A stretch of DNA of 9,225 nt from Methylobacteriaceae bacterium. Its GTDB lineage: Bacteria; Pseudomonadota; Alphaproteobacteria; Rhizobiales; Beijerinckiaceae. Made by a program: the position numbers and the translations under genes. Below the pieces are notes generated by a model, which ran no database searches, was not told the origin of the DNA, and saw only the letters and a list, made by a program, of their open reading frames with translations. The stretch spans positions 1-9,225 of the forward strand of contig JAFAPJ010000447.1 in NCBI GenBank assembly GCA_019247255.1, written 5' to 3'. This document shows positions 5,851 to 9,225 of the stretch, in pieces. Position 1 is the first letter of the stretch; the number at the start of each line of letters is the position of its first letter.

Positions 5851-8516
5851 GCCGTCTTACCCCCGATGGCCGCCTGGGCGGCCGCGAGCCGGGCGATCGG
5901 CACCCGGTAGGGCGAGCAGGATACGTAATCGAGCCCCACGGTCTCGCAGAAGCGCACGGAAGCCGGGTCGCCTCCGTGCTCGCCGCAGATTCCGAGCTTG
6001 ATCCCTGGCCGAGCCTGGCGTCCGCGGTCCGCGGCGAGCCGGACGAGCTGGCCGACGCCCTCCTGGTCGATCGTCACGAACGGGTCGGCCTCCAGGATCC
6101 CTTTCGCCGTGTAGGGGCCCAGGAAGGTCGCGGCGTCGTCGCGCGAGATGCCGAGCGTCGTCTGCGTGAGGTCGTTCGTCCCGAAGGAGAAGAACTCCGC
6201 CGTCTCTGCGATCTCGCCCGCGATGAGGCAGGCGCGCGGAAGCTCGATCATCGTGCCGACCTGGTAGGCGACCAGGGTCCCGCTTTCCTCGGCCACGGCG
6301 GCCGCCATCGCGTCGATCCGCGCCTTGATGAGATCGAGCTCGGCGCGGGTCATGACGAGCGGAACCATGATCTCCGGCGTCACGGCCTCGCCGGTCGTGC
6401 GGCCGGCCTCCACCGCCGCTTCGAAGATCGCGCGCGCCTGCATCTCGGCGATCTCCGGATAGGCGATCGCGAGCCGGCAACCGCGGAAGCCCAGCATCGG
6501 GTTGAACTCGTGGAGCTCGGCCGCGCGCCGCTTCAGCTTCTCGACCGTCGCGCCGGTCTGGCGCGCCACCTCCGCGATCTCCTCGTCCGTGTGGGGTAGG
6601 AACTCGTGAAGCGGTGGGTCGAGGAGGCGGATCGTGACCGGCAGGCCCTTCATGATCGCGAAGAGCTCGACGAAATCGGCCCGCTGATAGGGCAGGAGCT
6701 TCGCGAGCGCCGCGCGCCGTCCCTCCGCCTCGTCGGCCAGGATCATCTCGCGCACCGCGACGATGCGGTCGCCTTCGAAGAACATGTGCTCCGTCCGGCA
6801 GAGCCCAATGCCTTCGGCGCCGAAATTGCGCGCGGTCTCGGCGTCGCGCGGCGTGTCGGCGTTCGTCCGGACCTTGAGGCGCCGGGCCCGGTCGGCCCAG
6901 GTCATGAGCGTTCCGAACTCGCCCGAGAGCTCCGGCTCCTGCATCTTCACCTGGCCGTGCAAGACTTGGCCCGAGCCGCCGTCGATGGTGACCGTGTCGC
7001 CCGCCCGGACCGTGCGGCCCGCGACCGTGAAGGTCCGGGCCGCGTAATCGACCCGGATCGAGCCCGCGCCCGAGACGCAGGGCTTGCCCATCCCGCGCGC
7101 GACGACGGCCGCGTGCGAGGTCATACCGCCGCGCGTCGTCAGGATGCCCTCGGCCGCATGCATCCCGTGGATGTCCTCGGGGCTCGTCTCGATGCGCACC
7201 AGGATCACCTTGCGGCCGGCCTTGCGGGCCGCCTCCGCCTCCTCCGAGGAGAACACCACCTCGCCGGCGGCGGCGCCGGGCGAGGCCGGCAGACCCGTCG
7301 CCAAAACCTCGCGCTCGGCCTTCGGGTCGATCATCGGGTGGAGGAGCTGGTCGAGCGAGGCGGGATCGATGCGCGAGACCGCCTCCTCTTTCGAAATGAG
7401 ACCCTCGGTTGCGAGGTCGACCGCGATCCGGAGCGCCGCCTTCGCGGTGCGCTTGCCGCCCCGCGTCTGCAGCATCCAGAGCTTGCCCTCCTCGACCGTG
7501 AACTCCATGTCCTGCATGTCGCGGTAATGGCGTTCGAGGACGCCGTAGATGCGCACGAGCTCGGCATAGGCCTCCGGCATCGCCCGCTCCATCGAGGGCC
7601 GGTCTGAGCGCGAGGCCAGTCGGGCGGCCTCTGTGATGTCCTGAGGCGTGCGGATGCCCGCGACGACGTCCTCGCCCTGAGCGTTGATGAGGAACTCGCC
7701 GTAGAGCGCGTTCTGGCCCGTCGACGGGTTGCGCGTGAAGGCGACGCCCGTCGCGGAGGTCTCGCCGCGGTTGCCGAAGACCATGGCCTGGACGTTCACG
7801 GCCGTGCCCCAGGAGGCCGGGATGCTGTTGAGCTCGCGGTACTTGATCGCCCGCGCGTTCATCCAGGAGCCGAACACGGCGCCGATCGCGCCCCAGAGCT
7901 GCTCCTGCGGATCCTGCGGGAAGTCCCGGCCGAGCTCGCTCGCGACGATCGCCTTGTAGCGGGTGATGAGCTCCGCCCAATCCTCCGCCCGCAGATCGGT
8001 GTCGAGATCGAAGCCGCGGCGCTCCTTGTAGAGCTCCAGCGCCTCCTCGAAATGATGGTGGCCGACCTCCAGCACGACGTCCGAATACATCGTGATGAAG
8101 CGCCGGTAGCTGTCATACGCGAAGCGCCGGTCGCCGGAGGCGTCCGCGACAGCCTCGACCGTCGCGTCGTTGAGCCCGAGATTGAGGACGGTGTCCATCA
8201 TGTCCGGCATGGAGGCGCGGGCGCCGGACCGGACGGAGACGAGGAGCGGGTTCTCGGGATCGCCGAAACGCTTGCCCGTCTGCCGGCCGATGGTCGCCAG
8301 CGCCGCCTCGACCTCGCCGCGCAGTTCCGGCGGGTACGCGCGGTCATGCGCGTAGAAATAGGTGCAGACCTCGGTCGTGATCGTGAAGCCGGGCGGGACG
8401 GGCAGGCCGAGATTGGACATCTCGGCGAGGTTCGCGCCCTTGCCGCCGAGAAGGTCGCGCATGCCGGACTGCCCCTCGGCCCGTCCGTCGCCGAAGGTGT
8501 AGACCCACTTCGCCAT
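5838..8516 (-). CDS. ppdK: Pyruvate, phosphate dikinase
   Basis: This enzyme interconverts ATP + phosphate + pyruvate and AMP + pyrophosphate + phosphoenolpyruvate in the cytosol, feeding gluconeogenesis or running in reverse. The 892-residue length is typical. The N-terminal ATP-grasp region (about 1-340) starts WVYTFGDG and has LLGGKGANLAEMSNLGLPVP and the VSVRSGARASMPDMMDTVLN block. The central swivelling domain carries GGMTSHAAVVARGMGKPC with the phospho-accepting His468 and, two residues before it, Thr466, the position phosphorylated by DUF299-type regulators in PPDK. The C-terminal barrel has GIGLCRTEHMF, FGTNDLTQTTLG and GICGEHGGDP with catalytic Cys844. Both positions are offset by 13 from His455/Cys831 of the Clostridium symbiosum enzyme. 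This distinguishes it from PEP synthase. ATG 8516 matches the family start; its ribosome site is weak. The gene lies 99 nt after the small cysteine-rich gene on the same strand. Confidence 0.97.
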   Translation of the reverse strand: MAKWVYTFGDGRAEGQSGMRDLLGGKGANLAEMSNLGLPVPPGFTITTEVCTYFYAHDRAYPPELRGEVEAALATIGRQTGKRFGDPENPLLVSVRSGARASMPDMMDTVLNLGLNDATVEAVADASGDRRFAYDSYRRFITMYSDVVLEVGHHHFEEALELYKERRGFDLDTDLRAEDWAELITRYKAIVASELGRDFPQDPQEQLWGAIGAVFGSWMNARAIKYRELNSIPASWGTAVNVQAMVFGNRGETSATGVAFTRNPSTGQNALYGEFLINAQGEDVVAGIRTPQDITEAARLASRSDRPSMERAMPEAYAELVRIYGVLERHYRDMQDMEFTVEEGKLWMLQTRGGKRTAKAALRIAVDLATEGLISKEEAVSRIDPASLDQLLHPMIDPKAEREVLATGLPASPGAAAGEVVFSSEEAEAARKAGRKVILVRIETSPEDIHGMHAAEGILTTRGGMTSHAAVVARGMGKPCVSGAGSIRVDYAARTFTVAGRTVRAGDTVTIDGGSGQVLHGQVKMQEPELSGEFGTLMTWADRARRLKVRTNADTPRDAETARNFGAEGIGLCRTEHMFFEGDRIVAVREMILADEAEGRRAALAKLLPYQRADFVELFAIMKGLPVTIRLLDPPLHEFLPHTDEEIAEVARQTGATVEKLKRRAAELHEFNPMLGFRGCRLAIAYPEIAEMQARAIFEAAVEAGRTTGEAVTPEIMVPLVMTRAELDLIKARIDAMAAAVAEESGTLVAYQVGTMIELPRACLIAGEIAETAEFFSFGTNDLTQTTLGISRDDAATFLGPYTAKGILEADPFVTIDQEGVGQLVRLAADRGRQARPGIKLGICGEHGGDPASVRFCETVGLDYVSCSPYRVPIARLAAAQAAIGGKTASQA

Positions 8517-8615
8517 GTCTAATCCGTTTTGAAAGGAGCTTGGCCGCCCGCTTGGCGCAGCCGCATCGGAAAGGCAAACGCGCGCCCGGCCCGGAAGGTC
8601 GAGCGCCGCACGAGG

Positions 8616-8906
8616 TCAGCGCACGACGCGCCCGACGACCTCCTCGTCGTCGTCGTTCACGCACAGGCAGCGCGACCCGATGGGGCGCGGCGAGACGCGG
8701 CAGCGCTCGTAGCGGGTCCGGCAGACGCGCCCGAGATCGTCGTCGTAGCGGGATTCATACTCGGGCGGTCCCCGGCGCGGGCCGCAGGGCGGCAGCGGGG
8801 GCGCGCCGCAGACGTTGAGCTGGATCTGCGCCGTCGCGGGCGCCGGCAGGAGGGCGAGAGGTGCGGCCGCGAGCAGTCCGGCCATGACGAGACAAGCGAG
8901 CTTCAA
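8616..8906 (-). CDS. Small secreted cysteine-rich protein of unknown function
   Basis: No named family is recognised. Starting from TTG 8906 the product is 96 residues: a signal peptide (Lys2, hydrophobic core about 3-20, ending PAPATA) with a likely cut after Ala26, then a 70-residue mature part with six cysteines (33, 41, 62, 69, 80, 82). The middle is Pro/Arg-rich, and the C terminus has PIGSRCLCVN, an acidic DDDEE run and GRVV. The layout Cys-x6-Cys, then Pro-x-x-G, Cys-x-Cys and a closing G-x-V resembles small secreted hypothetical proteins I recall from Hyphomicrobiales. Three disulfides in the periplasm are inferred. TTG 8906 is preferred because GGGAGAA (8918-8912) precedes it by five bases and it supplies the positive residue. 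ATG 8885 would give a signal peptide without one. The open frame back to 9155 would run over the divergent promoter region and is not believed. Confidence 0.7.
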   Translation of the reverse strand: MKLACLVMAGLLAAAPLALLPAPATAQIQLNVCGAPPLPPCGPRRGPPEYESRYDDDLGRVCRTRYERCRVSPRPIGSRCLCVNDDDEEVVGRVVR

Positions 8907-8911
8907 GGGCG

Positions 8912-8918
8912 TTCTCCC
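8912..8918 (-). promoter_or_regulatory. Ribosome binding site deciding a TTG start
   Basis: On the minus strand, GGGAGAA is followed by five bases and TTG 8906. It favours this non-ATG start over ATG 8885 or the upstream ATG at 9155. Confidence 0.6.
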
Positions 8919-9023
8919 GGCGAGCGAACAGGCCCCACACGGACCTTGGCCATTGAACGGGTACTGAACGCGCCCGGCCGTCAAGCGATCCTCAAGCCGA
9001 TGCGGCGATCGCGCCTGAAAACT

Positions 9024-9038
9024 TGGCATACCGGTTGC
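9024..9038 (+). promoter_or_regulatory. Sigma-54 (RpoN) -24/-12 promoter
   Basis: TGGCA (9024-9028) and TTGC (9035-9038) match the sigma-54 consensus TGGCAC-N5-TTGC at the required spacing: the GG (9025-9026) and GC (9037-9038) are exactly 12 bases apart. Transcription would start about 9050, roughly 16 nt before the ATG at 9066 and its GAGG (9057-9060). The gene behind it looks like a nitrate-type transporter component, which fits NtrC/RpoN nitrogen control. I could not find a clear NtrC site upstream in the window. Confidence 0.7.
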
Positions 9039-9065
9039 CTCGCCGCGACGGCCAACGAGGTGCCG

Positions 9066-9225
9066 ATGTCGACCTTCGACGACCCATTCGATTCCGCCCG
9101 CCGCCTGAGCCGCAGCGGCTGCTCCTGTGGCCGGCATGCGAGCGAGGCCGAGCACGCGGCCGCGCTCGACGAAAGCGGGCGTGCGGCCCGGGTCTTGGAG
9201 GGCGCGCTCATGCGCGCGCTGTTCC
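9066..9225 (+). CDS. CmpA/NrtA-type ABC transporter substrate-binding protein, 5' end only
   Basis: Only the first 53 residues are visible; the frame is open to the window edge. ATG 9066 has GAGG (9057-9060) five bases upstream. The start, MSTFDDPFDSARRLSRSGC, continues with SCGRHASEAEHAAALDESG and ends VLEGALMRALF. I recognise this as the N-terminal extension of the alphaproteobacterial CmpA/NrtA-like substrate-binding proteins, where a GCxCGxH motif and a later AVMRAMFP-type segment come before a twin-arginine signal. The Tat signal and ligand-binding domain would lie beyond the window, so the identity depends on the short extension. Such proteins deliver nitrate, nitrite, bicarbonate or related anions to an ABC permease in the inner membrane. 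The sigma-54 promoter in front supports a nitrogen-linked role. Cys19, Cys21, His24 and His30 could bind metal, which is inference. Confidence 0.65.
   Translation, partial: MSTFDDPFDSARRLSRSGCSCGRHASEAEHAAALDESGRAARVLEGALMRALF

Noticed and set aside
6606..7607. 333-residue plus-strand frame opposite ppdK
   Set aside because: Antisense shadow of ppdK; no family blocks.
5857..7980. 707-residue minus-strand frame, shifted relative to ppdK
   Set aside because: It overlaps ppdK in another frame, is dominated by Gly/Arg/Asp/Ala, and ppdK has complete catalytic motifs.
8907..9155. N-terminal extension of the cysteine-rich protein to ATG 9155
   Set aside because: It would run across the sigma-54 promoter and the divergent gene, and bury the signal peptide inside the protein; the TTG at 8906 has a good ribosome site.
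1..9225. Mobile elements, CRISPR arrays, tRNA genes, phage or defence genes
   Set aside because: No transposase, regular repeat-spacer array, cloverleaf or defence-type domain was visible; short CGAC tandem units near 4967-4979 are too small to matter.

Overview
The window looks like a stretch of chromosome from a high-GC alphaproteobacterium, most likely of the order Hyphomicrobiales (Rhizobiales). The signs are the DUF4164-like gene next to zapA, alphaproteobacterial versions of Mrp/ApbC and Uup, a CtrA-like motif cluster (TTAAC sites), GTG/TTG starts and very GC-rich third codon positions. I see no insertion sequence, phage gene, tRNA, rRNA or CRISPR array. Most of the window is housekeeping DNA, with a few small unassigned genes and regulatory sites.

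Layout. Positions 1-1826 (+) are a tight cluster: the 3' end of a DUF4164-like coiled-coil gene, then zapA (Z-ring-associated protein) 2 nt later, then a YcaQ/AlkX-type winged-helix DNA glycosylase whose TTG start overlaps the zapA stop. Positions 1906-3729 (+) encode an ABC-F ATPase of the Uup type. Positions 3812-4948 (+) encode the Fe-S cluster carrier ApbC/Mrp from a GTG start. The 282-nt gap 4949-5230 holds a hairpin, a possible tiny membrane protein on the minus strand, and a cluster of TTAAC motifs resembling CtrA sites. A coiled-coil protein of unknown function follows (5231-5827, +). It converges on the large pyruvate phosphate dikinase gene ppdK (8516-5838, -), with a 10-bp-stem hairpin spanning both stops. 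Upstream of ppdK on the same strand is a small secreted six-cysteine protein (8906-8616, -). Diverging from it at the right edge is the 5' end of a gene that looks like a CmpA/NrtA-type ABC transporter substrate-binding protein (9066 onward, +), preceded by a sigma-54 (-24/-12) promoter.

How the genes relate. The left cluster combines division-ring assembly with DNA crosslink repair. Uup, which also has DNA-repair and ribosome-linked roles in other bacteria, follows on the same strand. ApbC supplies Fe-S clusters. PPDK interconverts pyruvate and phosphoenolpyruvate. The right-edge gene with its sigma-54 promoter points to nitrogen-controlled uptake of nitrate or a similar anion. I found no multi-gene undescribed system. 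The best leads are the sigma-54 promoter, the CtrA-like cluster in front of the uncharacterised coiled-coil gene, the Cys/His N-terminal motif of the right-edge protein, and the zapA/glycosylase overlap.
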